Assembly: GCF_021442025.1 (NCBI RefSeq)
Contig: NZ_CP090446.1
Coordinates: 186,001-250,000 of the forward strand
Direction: 5' to 3'
DNA: 64,000 nucleotides
DNA from: Sphingobacterium sp. SRCM116780
GTDB lineage: Bacteria; Bacteroidota; Bacteroidia; Sphingobacteriales; Sphingobacteriaceae
Shown piece after piece: positions 19,752 to 32,206 of the stretch (positions within the stretch are counted from its first letter, which is position 1; each line of letters starts with the position of its first letter). The notes beneath the pieces were generated by a model, which saw nothing but the letters and a program-made list of their open reading frames with translations, was not told the DNA's origin and made no database searches. The translations under genes and the position numbers were made by a program.

Positions 19752-20876
19752 ATGATACAGGTTATTCCCGTTGAAACAAAGGAACAAAAACGGTTATTTA
19801 TAGATTTTCCGCATAGTTTATATGCGGAAAATTCTTGTTATGTACCCGAGCTTTATCTCGCACAGTTAGACTTATTAACACCAGGTAAGCATCCCTTCTA
19901 CAAACATTCCTCTACACAATTATTTTTAGCGTACAAAGATCAAAAACTAGTTGGTCGTATTGCTGCTATTTGGAATGTGAATCACAATGCTTTTAATGAA
20001 GTCCAAGAGGGACAATGGGGATTTTTTGATACGATTAATGATCAAGAAGTTGCTAATGCATTATTTCAAGCAGCCAGAGATTGGGTAAAAGCCAAAGGAG
20101 GAAATAATATTGTTGGTCCAATTAATTTGACGACTAATGATACTTGTGGCCTATTGGTTGAAGGATTTGATAGTCCTCCTGTTGCCATGATGCCCTATAA
20201 TTTTGCTTATTATCCAGATTTAGTGACAAATGCAGGTTTTCAACAAAAAGTTGATCTACGTGCGTATTTGGTCATGGAAAATAAAGCGAATAAAAGATCT
20301 GTTCTTCTTTTGGAAAAACTGGAAGAACGATTAAACCGCTCTGGTATAACAATCCGACAAATAAATTTGAAGGATTTTAAGAATGAAACAGAAAAAATTA
20401 GAGAAATCTACAACAAAGCTTGGGATAAAAATTTAGGCTTTGTGCCCATGACAGAGGATGAGTTCAATTATGCCGCTAAAGACATGAAAATGATCGTTGA
20501 CGCTAAGTATGCGCTATTAGCAGAAAAGAATGGTCAGGTCGTTGGGTTTGCTTTAGGGGTGCCTGATATCAATCAAATTTTAATTAAAATTAAACGTGGA
20601 AGATTATTTCCAACAGGTATTTTTAAATTATTATTTGGATTAAAAAAGGTGAATCTAATTCGTGTTTTGATGTTAGGTGTATTGGATGAGTATCGTAAAC
20701 AGGGAATAGAAGCTTGTCTTTATGGCCGTATAATAAAAAACTCTGGAGATGGATTTACTGTCAAAGGAGCTGAATGTTCTTGGATGTTAGAGCATAATTA
20801 TATGATGAATCATGCCATAGAACAAATCAATGGGGAATTATACAAACGGTATCGTTTGTATGAGCAGGCGCTATGA
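19752..20876 (+). CDS. GNAT-like N-acyltransferase of the sphingolipid cluster
   Basis: 374 aa protein with an acyl-CoA N-acyltransferase look: LFLAYKDQKLVGRIAAIWN in the first half, YALLAEKNGQVVGFALGVPD and a VLDEYRKQGIEACLYGRI loop in the second, the last resembling the CoA-binding motif of GNAT folds. It lies 7 bp after spt and overlaps the next gene by 4 bp (ATGA). From this position it is a candidate for N-acylation of the sphingoid base or a related lipid step, by analogy with the bacterial ceramide synthase, an N-acyltransferase in Caulobacter. That role is inference. It could be an acetyltransferase of other use. Confidence 0.75.
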   Translation: MIQVIPVETKEQKRLFIDFPHSLYAENSCYVPELYLAQLDLLTPGKHPFYKHSSTQLFLAYKDQKLVGRIAAIWNVNHNAFNEVQEGQWGFFDTINDQEVANALFQAARDWVKAKGGNNIVGPINLTTNDTCGLLVEGFDSPPVAMMPYNFAYYPDLVTNAGFQQKVDLRAYLVMENKANKRSVLLLEKLEERLNRSGITIRQINLKDFKNETEKIREIYNKAWDKNLGFVPMTEDEFNYAAKDMKMIVDAKYALLAEKNGQVVGFALGVPDINQILIKIKRGRLFPTGIFKLLFGLKKVNLIRVLMLGVLDEYRKQGIEACLYGRIIKNSGDGFTVKGAECSWMLEHNYMMNHAIEQINGELYKRYRLYEQAL

Positions 20877-21865
20877 ACAAAAAAATCTTAATCACAGGCG
20901 CAAGTGGTTTTGTCGGCTATCACCTTGTTCAAGCTGCCCATGAAGCAGGCTTAGAGGTGCATGCAGCCGTAAGGAAAACCAGTGATGTCAGTGAAATCAA
21001 AGCTTTTGTTAATAAATTTGTCTATCCAAATTTTAAAGATAAGGAATCATTAATTGAACTTTTGGAACAAGAACAATATGCTTATATTGTTCACGCCGCT
21101 GCAATGACAAGAGCGAAAAATGAAAAGGATCTTATTGATGTAAATGTTGGTTATACCGAACATTTGGCAGGAGCAATACGTGAAGCCAATATTCCTTTAG
21201 AGCGTTTTGTTTTTATCAGTAGTTTGGCTGCGGTTGGTCCTGTAGCTTATGATGCCCCAGCTATAAATGAACGTAATAAATTCCATCCTGTAACAGCATA
21301 TGGTAGAAGTAAAGTCTTAGCAGAGCAAATGCTTGAAAAACAGCAAAACGATAAGCTTTCTATTATTCGACCTACTGCAGTTTATGGACCTCGAGAGAAA
21401 GATCTTTTTGTTCTATTTAAAACATTAAATTCTGGATTCGATGCCTATATTGGGAAATCACCTCAAAAACTAACTTTTGTATTTGTAAAAGATTTGGTAG
21501 ATGCCATCTTGAATGCTTGCTTTTTTGATACAGGTAAAATGACCGCCTATAATATTACAGATGGTCTTGTCTATGATCGTTATGATATGGCAGCCATTTT
21601 CAAAAAATATACAGCTAAATCACTGTTTAGGTTTCATATTCCATTTACCATAGTCAAAGGTGTCGCTCGGGTGATGGAGTTAGCTTATAAAAAATCGAAG
21701 GCTATTCCAGTGCTATACCCAGAGAGATTGAATGAATTGACAGCTGCTAGTTGGGCTTGTGATATCAGTGCTTCAAAAGAAAATATTCAATATAATCCTA
21801 AATATGATTTGGACACAGGTTTGAAGATCACTCTTCAATGGTATCGCGATCATAAATGGCTTTAA
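20873..21865 (+). CDS. NAD(P)-dependent epimerase/dehydratase (extended SDR)
   Basis: 330 aa extended short-chain dehydrogenase with the Rossmann motif ITGASGFVGYHL at the start, the HAAAMTRA segment, the Ser in FISSLAAVGP and the YGRSK catalytic Tyr-Lys pair, then RPTAVYGPREKD. It overlaps the upstream gene by 4 bp and is followed after 10 bp by a CDP-alcohol transferase. In Caulobacter an SDR of this epimerase class (CerR) is needed for ceramide formation, so this protein may reduce the 3-keto group of the sphingoid base or ceramide. The oxidoreductase family is sure, while the substrate is inferred from the operon. Confidence 0.85.
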   Translation: MNKKILITGASGFVGYHLVQAAHEAGLEVHAAVRKTSDVSEIKAFVNKFVYPNFKDKESLIELLEQEQYAYIVHAAAMTRAKNEKDLIDVNVGYTEHLAGAIREANIPLERFVFISSLAAVGPVAYDAPAINERNKFHPVTAYGRSKVLAEQMLEKQQNDKLSIIRPTAVYGPREKDLFVLFKTLNSGFDAYIGKSPQKLTFVFVKDLVDAILNACFFDTGKMTAYNITDGLVYDRYDMAAIFKKYTAKSLFRFHIPFTIVKGVARVMELAYKKSKAIPVLYPERLNELTAASWACDISASKENIQYNPKYDLDTGLKITLQWYRDHKWL

Positions 21866-21875
21866 TAAAAGAGAG

Positions 21876-22565
21876 ATGAGTGGTCAAAAAATAAATAAGA
21901 AACTTTTTGAAGATAGAAAAAGGACAAATATATTGAGTAATCCGGAGCAGAAATTTATTTCTTATTTGGTGCCTCGTATTCCCAACTGGATTTCATCGGA
22001 TGGTCTTACAGGAATTGGCTTGTTTGGATCTATAATGATTATGGCAAGTTTTATTTTAGGTAAATACTATCATATTGATTACTTGCTCTTGGGAATTGTA
22101 GGTTTCTTTATTCAATGGTTCGGCGATTCACTTGATGGTCGAATTGCCTACTACAGGAATAAATCTCGTAAGTGGTATGGGTTTTCTTTAGATATTGTCA
22201 TGGACTGGATTAGTACAGTGATGATTGGACTAGGATATGTTTTCTATGCTCAAGGTAATTTTGAACTTACAGGATTTGTTTTAGTATCCTTATATGGTTG
22301 GGCAATGATTTTGTCACTATTGCGGTATAAGGTTACAGATAAATATACTATAGATGCTGGTATTGTAGGACCTACGGAAATCCGAGTTATCATTTGTATT
22401 GTTTTATTGATTGAGGTTTTCTCTGTAGGAGCCATCCATTATTTGGTTATGGGAATTTGTGCGATCCTTTTTATTATTAATATCATCGATACCAAGAAAT
22501 TATTAGTCTTGGGAGATGCGAGAGATAAAGAAGAAAAGGAAGCTAAAAAGTCTGAAAATTTATAA
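21876..22565 (+). CDS. CDP-alcohol phosphatidyltransferase family membrane enzyme
   Basis: 229 aa multi-pass membrane protein. The family active site is present as DSLDGRIAYYR followed by GFSLDIVMD, giving all four metal-binding Asp residues (D-x2-D-G ... G-x3-D-x3-D). The usual AR after DGxx is AYYR here, so the Arg is displaced by two residues. Such enzymes move a phospho-head group from a CDP-alcohol to a lipid alcohol. Inside the spt cluster it may make ceramide phospho-head groups (ethanolamine or inositol types are known in Sphingobacterium). That is inference. It overlaps nothing and lies 1 bp from the next gene. Confidence 0.85.
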   Translation: MSGQKINKKLFEDRKRTNILSNPEQKFISYLVPRIPNWISSDGLTGIGLFGSIMIMASFILGKYYHIDYLLLGIVGFFIQWFGDSLDGRIAYYRNKSRKWYGFSLDIVMDWISTVMIGLGYVFYAQGNFELTGFVLVSLYGWAMILSLLRYKVTDKYTIDAGIVGPTEIRVIICIVLLIEVFSVGAIHYLVMGICAILFIINIIDTKKLLVLGDARDKEEKEAKKSENL

Positions 22566-22566
22566 G

Positions 22567-22953
22567 ATGAACTCAAAACTAAAAGAATTCTTGAGGGCAC
22601 AGCTATCTGCTTTTGTTGGTGGCCTTTCAGACTTTGGTATTTATACAATCTGTTATAAGTTATTAAATTTTTCACCAGCATTCTCAAATGTAATTAGTGG
22701 CTCTTTAGGAGCCATTGTTAATTTTGTCATTAATAGGTATTGGTCTTTTAATAATACATCCTCACCATTAGGAAAGCAATTAGGAAAGTTTGTCGTTGTT
22801 GTTGCCGGAAGTATTCTTTTAAAATCCTCTGGTATCTATCTGTTAGATGATAGATGGCATTTGCATCCGTTGTTGTCCAAAGTTATTGTCGAAATTATAG
22901 TTTCTTTAGGGTTTAATTATACACTTCAACGTTTTTGGGTATTCAAAAAATAA
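22567..22953 (+). CDS. GtrA-like membrane protein
   Basis: 128 aa from the ATG at 22567. The longer frame from 22516 runs inside the previous gene and is rejected. There are four hydrophobic helices, with GtrA family landmarks FLRAQLSAFVGGLSDFG, IVNFVINRYWSFNN and the closing NYTLQRFWVFKK. GtrA-type proteins assist in flipping or handling of polyprenyl-linked sugars or lipids. As last gene of the spt cluster it may act on the sphingolipid product, which is inference. A hairpin terminator follows. Confidence 0.88.
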   Translation: MNSKLKEFLRAQLSAFVGGLSDFGIYTICYKLLNFSPAFSNVISGSLGAIVNFVINRYWSFNNTSSPLGKQLGKFVVVVAGSILLKSSGIYLLDDRWHLHPLLSKVIVEIIVSLGFNYTLQRFWVFKK

Positions 22954-22972
22954 AAAAGTCTTACAGCATAGA

Positions 22973-23004
22973 AAAGCTTATCTCCATAGAGATGAGCTTT
23001 TTTT
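22973..23004 (+). terminator. Terminator of the spt operon
   Basis: 12-bp stem (22973-22984 with 22989-23000, one G-T pair) closed by a CATA loop and followed by T residues, 20 bp after the GtrA gene. Confidence 0.85.
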
Positions 23005-23633
23005 GTTTTCTGAATATCGCTATCCTATCAGTTTTTAGAGGAAGTCCGTTGACGTCTTCTTTCTTTTGAAATGAATTTTATTGATGCCAATTTATGATCA
23101 ATTTGACCATCAAGAGAATAATAGAATGGCTTAGTAAAGATGGAGCTATTATTTTTTCTATTTTGAATAACGTTGTCACTTACCTATTCCTAAATTTAAG
23201 ACTCATGTTAATATGAAGTTTTATGTTAGCCTCGATCATATAAAACAATATCTGAGAATCAAATCATATGATATACCCATGCACCTTGTTGTCGTATTTT
23301 TTCTTTTGATAAAAGAAAGAATATGAATCCTGTAAAGAGCAAATAAACGGATATAGGTATCCCAGGGATCAAATTAAAACGAACTAAGGACCAGCTCTGG
23401 ACCGTGGGTACCCTGCTCTCACTGTGCCCACAGGTAGGAGTTGATCCCAATTTGGTCCCCAGTTGACCCCCGTCATTACCTGCGATGGATAGCAGAACAG
23501 TTTATTGTTATCCAGAGAGCCGTACCTATTTTATTTCCCTGTGGTAGAAATTAATCGTTCAATGTTACAGCCAGTTAAGGTTAATATTAAGAAATAAGTC
23601 GGAAAAGGTTAGGAATTTCGGTTAAGAAGTTGG
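23005..23633. other. Intergenic stretch with possible gene remnants upstream of rRNA operon 1
   Basis: About 630 bp with no convincing intact gene. On the minus strand around 23040-23190 a frame of about 50 codons (TKPFYYSLDGQIDHKLASIK ... RTSSKN, then stop) reads like the tail of a protein but has an in-frame stop upstream. A GC-richer patch around 23350-23470 reads as several short open frames. I call these possible remnants only. Confidence 0.3.
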
Positions 23634-23641
23634 TATCTTTG
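23634..23641 (+). promoter_or_regulatory. rRNA operon 1 promoter P1, -7 box
   Basis: TATCTTTG matches TAnnTTTG. The same box and the downstream CTCC-GCAA-GGGAG hairpin recur before rRNA operon 2 at 44845, while the sequence around them differs. That conservation supports a real promoter. Confidence 0.65.
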
Positions 23642-23761
23642 CACCACTCCGCAAGGGAGGAGAGGCTGTATCGCAAGAGAAGGCCTTGAAAAAAGGAGGG
23701 TTTAAAGTGATTTGAACGCAGAAATCTGAGGAGAAGCGATAAAAAATAAATTCATATTTAT

Positions 23762-23792
23762 TTTGGAATTTCGGAAAAGATTTCTACCTTTG
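23762..23792 (+). promoter_or_regulatory. rRNA operon 1 promoter P2 (TTTG, 19 bp, TACCTTTG)
   Basis: TTTG at 23762-23765 and TACCTTTG at 23785-23792 are spaced 19 bp apart. This is the complete Bacteroidota -33/-7 pair and the best promoter in the window. Confidence 0.8.
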
Positions 23793-23886
23793 CAGTCCCA
23801 ACGGAGACGAAGGGAATACAACAAGAGAAGATCGGGGCGCAATGCCGAAGATATAAAAGCAGAAGCGTGAAGCGGATGCGAAGCAA

Positions 23887-23898
23887 GTTCTTTAAAAA
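23887..23898 (+). promoter_or_regulatory. boxA-like antitermination site before 16S
   Basis: GTTCTTTAAAAA resembles boxA. A related GTTCTTTGACAT lies before the 23S gene at 26031. Both are at the usual places for NusB/S10 binding in rRNA leaders. Confidence 0.5.
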
Positions 23899-24035
23899 TA
23901 TAATCATGTAACGTAACGAGTAGTGTTGAGAAACAGCGAAAGTTAAAAAAATCAACCTGTCAATTTTAGAATTAGAAATAAAAATACAAGACAATTCTAT
24001 TTATTATAAATAGTCTTGATCTTACCCTTCATTTT

Positions 24036-25567
<1,532 letters not shown>

Positions 25568-25693
25568 AGAGCATTCGGAATTGAAGCTCGTTACGTATAC
25601 ACATGGTTAATATTAAGAAAACAAAGATGAACATTTGAAGAAATGTGCCCGTCCCTTTAGGATGGTCCATTGAGAGATGAAGAATGATAAGCT

Positions 25694-25770
25694 AGTCCCG
25701 TAGCTCAGTTGGTTAGAGCACTACACTGATAATGTAGGGGTCAGCAGTTCAAATCTGCTCGGGACTACCA
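25694..25770 (+). tRNA. tRNA-Ile (GAT)
   Basis: 77 nt with encoded CCA. Acceptor stem AGTCCCG/CGGGACT, anticodon loop CTGATAA giving GAT, T-loop TTCAAAT. It lies in the 16S-23S spacer. Confidence 0.96.
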
Positions 25771-25855
25771 TCTAAGATCAGAGATGAAAGATAAGAGACA
25801 AGAGACAGAGTAAATAGTCTCGGATCTCGGCTCTGAACTCTGCTGTCTACACAAA

Positions 25856-25929
25856 GGGGAATTAGCTCAGCTGGCTAGAGCACCTGCCTTGCACGCAGGG
25901 GGTCATCGGTTCGACTCCGATATTCTCCA
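25856..25929 (+). tRNA. tRNA-Ala (TGC)
   Basis: 74 nt without encoded CCA. Acceptor stem GGGGAAT/ATTCTCC includes the G3-U70 pair that marks alanine tRNAs. Anticodon loop CTTGCAC gives TGC. Second tRNA of the 16S-23S spacer. Confidence 0.96.
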
Positions 25930-25930
25930 C

Positions 25931-26022
25931 ATCTCTGGATATGAGACGATAGATATGAGACAAGAGACACTTATGGGCAACCATACCAGATCTCAAATCT
26001 CCCATCTCTGATCTCACATCTA
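25931..26022 (+). repeat. Spacer hairpin repeat (GAGATATGAGAC/TCTCAAATCTCC type), before 23S
   Basis: Purine-rich ATATGAGACGATAGATATGAGAC on one side can fold on the pyrimidine-rich ATCTCAAATCTCCCATCTC on the other, with GGGCAACCATA between. A related element lies after the 23S gene at 29145-29292, and a looser one between the two tRNAs (25772-25850). Confidence 0.6.
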
Positions 26023-26030
26023 GAAGAAGA

Positions 26031-26042
26031 GTTCTTTGACAT
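26031..26042 (+). promoter_or_regulatory. boxA-like site before 23S
   Basis: GTTCTTTGACAT, similar to the site before 16S. Likely antitermination signal. Confidence 0.45.
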
Positions 26043-26202
26043 ATTGAAAGAAAAAAAATTACAAGAGAAGACAACAGTAGAGACCATACTGTGGTGTGCT
26101 TGATGTATTGAGAAGACCCTCGGTCAAAAGCCGAACGGATCGATGCGTAGCACCATGGTTATATATCAAAAGCAACCCATAGTAGCAAAAGGGCTATGAG
26201 GT

Positions 26203-29090
<2,888 letters not shown>

Positions 29091-29144
29091 AGCAACGCAT
29101 ACACTGTTGTCTTCCTCTTTGATTTTTTCTTTCAATTGTCTATA

Positions 29145-29292
29145 GATTAGATATGAGACGATAGATATGAGAGACCTAGATTTTCCGAAAGGAATGATCT
29201 GACCTCCGATCTGATGTCAAATATGAGACTTAAGATAAATACATGGGCGACCATATACTATCTCAAATCTCCCATCTCAAATCTAATATCTA
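29145..29292 (+). repeat. Spacer hairpin repeat between 23S and 5S
   Basis: It shares GATAGATATGAGA and the block GGGCRACCATA ... ATCTCAAATCTCCCATCTC with the element before the 23S gene, and has an extra inner ATCTGACCTCCGATCTGAT part. It can form a long imperfect stem. Confidence 0.6.
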
Positions 29293-29302
29293 AAAAACAT
29301 TT

Positions 29303-29412
29303 TAGGTGCCTATATCGGCGGTGTCTACCTCTTCCCATTCCGAACAGAGCAGTCAAGCCCGCCAGAGCCGATGGTATTGCCGTAACAGGTGGGAGAGTAG
29401 GTCGGTGCCTTT
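29303..29412 (+). rRNA. 5S ribosomal RNA, copy 1
   Basis: About 110 nt starting AGGTGCCTATATCGGCGG and ending GGTCGGTGCCTT, so 5' and 3' ends pair. It contains the CCCATTCCGAACAGAG loop typical of 5S rRNA. Confidence 0.95.
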
Positions 29413-29422
29413 TTTTATACAG

Positions 29423-29452
29423 AAGCCTTTGCTGAAAAGTAAAGGCTTTTTT
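29423..29452 (+). terminator. rRNA operon 1 terminator
   Basis: AAGCCTTT at 29423-29430 pairs with AAAGGCTT at 29441-29448 and is followed by T residues. It is the last conserved element of the rRNA repeat. Confidence 0.85.
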
Positions 29453-29456
29453 GTGC

Positions 29457-30558
29457 ACTTTACTTTTCCCCTCAAATTCTCTCTCTTGCTTAAATTCTCA
29501 TCTTTTTTGTATAGTGGTGAAGTTTGACTTTAAAGATTTTCTGTAGCTGAACATTAATTTTTATACTATATGTATGATTGTTAATATTGCTAAAAGCAAT
29601 TGATGTAATCAAAGAGTTACTAAAATTACCCCTCTGGTTTAAGTGTCCGCTCTTTCAGCGGTCACTTAAATCCCAATATAAAACCGAAGACTCTGTCTGG
29701 AAATAGAGTAGAACCAATGAAATTTAAAACGGAACAATGACAATAAGATATAGAGATAATAGTGTCCACATTTATAACTTTTGCAGTTACCAACTATAAC
29801 ATTTATACAATAATATTTTGGTCTGAGACTTTAGTTTTCAAAGAAGATCGAAGTGACCCTTTGGAACACTTCAGCTAGAGGACTGTTCACAACTTCTGTA
29901 TAATATCATCTATTACTTTTCTGAACGTCTATTTATGAAGTCGGTATGTTTATGATTAGCGAATCATCATGTTGCCCCACTTAATTGTACTCATTAATAT
30001 TGTCAACAACTAATCTAACTAACCATCTAACTTAACCTAATATATAGATAGCAAACCAATAAGAACGGCTTATTTAAAGCCTATTTTTTCTAACAAATTT
30101 AAAATCGAAGTCTTCGATATACGTAATCAAAAATGGATTTTCAATAAATCTTACCATGTATATGGAATACTCCATTAATAGCTCATACGGACTATCATTT
30201 AATAGACATCACAAGACAACTTTGATGATGTGTGTAATAACCGAACATCATTCAATCATAAACATTGTTTTTTAGGAGATTTGAGTCCTTACTGAACTAA
30301 GGTCAATAGATTCATCTTATAGAAAATTCTTATTTTACATCCTGCAATTGGTGAAATAATGACTAATAGTAGTCAAACTAAAAGCAATAAACTATACATA
30401 AAATAGAAGATCTTGAATCGATAATAAATATTGATATATAAGAAGAAATATTTATTTCACAATCAATCAGGGGGTTATTGAATAAAGTGAAAAATATATT
30501 TGGCAAATATAAAAATCACTGTATATTTGCATCACAGTAAACAAAAGGTGATACTTTT
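29457..30558. other. AT-rich intergenic stretch between 5S and tRNA-Pro
   Basis: About 1.1 kb without a convincing gene on either strand. The only structure seen is the repeat R1 at 29637-29800. It may mark the left edge of the accessory island. Confidence 0.6.
29637..29800 (+). repeat. Degenerate island repeat R1 (pairs with 36896-37060)
   Basis: It begins with a hairpin TTTAAGTG-t-CCGCT-ctttc-AGCGG-t-CACTTAAA and continues with GACTCTGTCTGGAAATAGA and CAATAAGATATAGA. The same order of words occurs at R2, with about three quarters identity by eye. It may be a terminal remnant of a mobile element or a MITE. No ORF inside. Confidence 0.6.
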
Positions 30559-30632
30559 CGGGGTGTAGCGTAGCCCGGTATCGCGCCACATTTGGGATGT
30601 GGAGGTCGTAGGTTCGAATCCTGCCACCCCGA
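30559..30632 (+). tRNA. tRNA-Pro (TGG)
   Basis: 74 nt, acceptor stem CGGGGTG/CACCCCG, anticodon arm CCACA-TTTGGGA-TGTGG giving TGG, T-loop GGTTCGAATCC. CCA is not encoded. It sits at the left side of the accessory island, a common insertion context. Confidence 0.96.
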
Positions 30633-30635
30633 CAA

Positions 30636-30669
30636 AAAAAAGCTCTAACGAAAGTTAGAGCTTTTTTTT
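30636..30669 (+). terminator. Terminator after tRNA-Pro
   Basis: AGCTCTAAC-GAAA-GTTAGAGCT (30641-30662) with A's before and eight T's after. Confidence 0.92.
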
Positions 30670-30809
30670 GTTTTATGTGTCTCTTCCTAAAATAAGTTAA
30701 CACCTAAATAAACTTATAAAAATGGTTTTGCGAGATTTTTTGGGATCAAGATGAATTGTTGGGGGAATATTAAAAATTTGTTAGTTTAGCATTTTAAATA
30801 CAATATACT

Positions 30810-31163
30810 TTGCAAGAGGCTGAACGTAAATTACTATCCTTATTAATGCCTGAAGGGCTTTTAGAATACTTTCAAATTTTAGAGGTCGATCAGGTTGATA
30901 ATCAACTCCACATTTATTTAGATGAACTCAATATAGTTCCAGCTGGTTTTGAGAACAGTAAGCTAGAGTCGAAAGGTTTTATGCCTTCCACCGAGATTTC
31001 AGACTTCCCTATTCGAGGGCAGAAAGTTACGCTACATATTCGTCGTCGTCGTTGGACGGTTCTTGATACTGGAGATATTATCACAAGAGATTGGAACCTC
31101 GTACGTGAGGGTGCTCGAATGACAACGGAATTCGGGCTTTTTTTAAAGAAGATATTTGGATAA
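30810..31163 (+). CDS. ISAon1-type transposase N-region protein (ORF1)
   Basis: 117 aa from a TTG start at 30810 (the next ATG, at 30846, would shorten it by 12 residues). It carries the conserved ISL3 N-terminal segment EISDFPIRGQKVTLHIRRRRW. The classical zinc-finger cysteines are not seen. It overlaps ORF2 by 8 nt, and ORF2 is in the +1 (equal to -2) frame. A CTTTTTTTAAAG run at 31137-31148 lies just before the overlap and could allow frameshifting. Alternatively ORF2 starts by coupled initiation. Confidence 0.88.
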   Translation: MQEAERKLLSLLMPEGLLEYFQILEVDQVDNQLHIYLDELNIVPAGFENSKLESKGFMPSTEISDFPIRGQKVTLHIRRRRWTVLDTGDIITRDWNLVREGARMTTEFGLFLKKIFG

Positions 31164-32139
31164 CCATCCTGTAAGCGCCCATTTGGTGGGACTATTTTTT
31201 CATGTGGATGGTAAGCAATTACAGGATCAATACAAGAATCATCTCAGTGATTTCCATGACTGGGATCAGAAGCCTCATGCTGAACAATGGATTCTTTTCC
31301 CTGAAAACATCTCCGAACACCTAAGCATTGATGAGACCAGTTTTAGTAATGGCGAACTTTATACGATAATAAGTAGCAAATCTGCAAAAGGTAGGAAAGG
31401 AACCATTTTAGCCACTATACGGGGCACTAAGGCCGAAGACATCATTACTGTCTTAGAAAAGATTCCTTTACGATCAAGAAACAAGGTTAAGGAAGTGACC
31501 ATGGATATGGCGCCAAACATGGCCAAAGCTATCCGCAGATGTTTCAGGAATGCTAGACGAGTGGTCGACCGATTTCATGTTCAAAAGCTAGCTTACGACG
31601 CTGTTCAGGAGCTTCGGATAAAATATCGTTGGGAAGTATTGGATACTGAAAGTAAGAATATAACGGTATCCAGAAAACAGGGACAAACCTATGAACCTGA
31701 GCTGCTAGTCAACGGAGATACTCTTAAGCAGCTTTTAGCTAGATCTAGGCATCTCCTTTTCAAGTACCCAAGTAGATGGACAGAAAGTCAGAAACATCGT
31801 GCAGAACTTTTATTCCTGCGGTTTCCCAAACTAAAACAAGCTTACGATCTAGGAATTGTCCTGGGCGATATCTTCAACAAATGCAAAGACAAGAAAATAG
31901 CTTTTACCAAGCTAGGCCTGTGGCATAATCAGGTTGAGAAGGTAGGAATAATTTCATTTGAGAGTGTAGCAAGGTCAATAGCTGCACATCATCAATATAT
32001 CTTACATTACTTCGATAACAGAAGTACAAATGCATCTGCAGAATCCTTCAACGCTAAACTTAAAGCTTTTAGAAGTGTATTTCGCGGAGTAAGGGATACT
32101 ACATTCTTCTTATACAGAGGGATGAAATTGTATGCTTAA
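31156..32139 (+). CDS. ISL3-family DDE transposase (ORF2)
   Basis: 327 aa catalytic transposase. The DDE triad can be placed: first Asp in LSIDETSFSNGELYT, second Asp in VTMDMAPNMAKAIRR followed by VVDRFHVQKL, and the Glu in NASAESFNAKLKAFRSVFRG near the C-terminus. The frame is open from 31147. The TTG at 31156 is a possible start, or it is made as a fusion with ORF1 by frameshift. No internal stop, so probably active. Confidence 0.92.
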   Translation: MDNHPVSAHLVGLFFHVDGKQLQDQYKNHLSDFHDWDQKPHAEQWILFPENISEHLSIDETSFSNGELYTIISSKSAKGRKGTILATIRGTKAEDIITVLEKIPLRSRNKVKEVTMDMAPNMAKAIRRCFRNARRVVDRFHVQKLAYDAVQELRIKYRWEVLDTESKNITVSRKQGQTYEPELLVNGDTLKQLLARSRHLLFKYPSRWTESQKHRAELLFLRFPKLKQAYDLGIVLGDIFNKCKDKKIAFTKLGLWHNQVEKVGIISFESVARSIAAHHQYILHYFDNRSTNASAESFNAKLKAFRSVFRGVRDTTFFLYRGMKLYA

Positions 32140-32206
32140 AAATATTATCCCCCAACTTTTCGGTATGATCCATTTTTTGTATATTACTTTCGCTAAAAGT
32201 ACGAAA

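Larger units (their letters stand above)
30743..32171 (+). mobile_element. ISL3-family (ISAon1-type) insertion sequence, intact ends
   Basis: 1429-bp element with two transposase ORFs. Terminal inverted repeats of about 28-30 bp: left from 30743 (GGATCA...GTTGGGGGA-ATAT), right 32142-32171 (reverse complement GGATCA...GTTGGGGGATAATAT). The flanks are a perfect 8-bp direct repeat ATTTTTTG at 30735-30742 and 32172-32179. An 8-bp target duplication is typical for ISL3. Perfect duplication and open ORFs point to a recent insertion. It has landed 28 bp upstream of the DinB-like start codon. Confidence 0.93.

Noticed and set aside
23259..23450. Minus-strand open frame of 63 codons before rRNA operon 1
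   Set aside because: No family, odd composition and no promoter or neighbour support. I mention the region only as possible remnants.
23758..23994. Minus-strand open frame opposite the rRNA leader
   Set aside because: It overlaps promoter P2 and boxA of the rRNA operon and is present in both copies only because the leader is conserved.
25772..26022. Considered a CRISPR array because of short repeated words in the rRNA spacer
   Set aside because: The repeats are irregular in length and spacing, contain no unique spacers, and are tied to rRNA spacers. No cas gene is present.
29637..29800. R1 hairpin considered as an ordinary terminator
   Set aside because: It has no adjacent gene and no T-run, and a degenerate copy exists 7 kb away, so repeat element is the better call.
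30467..30703. Minus-strand open frame of 78 codons over the tRNA-Pro
   Set aside because: It runs through the tRNA and its terminator. The tRNA folds perfectly, so the frame is chance.
32132..32206. Upstream extension of the DinB-like frame
   Set aside because: These codons lie in the right end of the insertion sequence and the target duplication. The original gene starts at the ATG at 32207.
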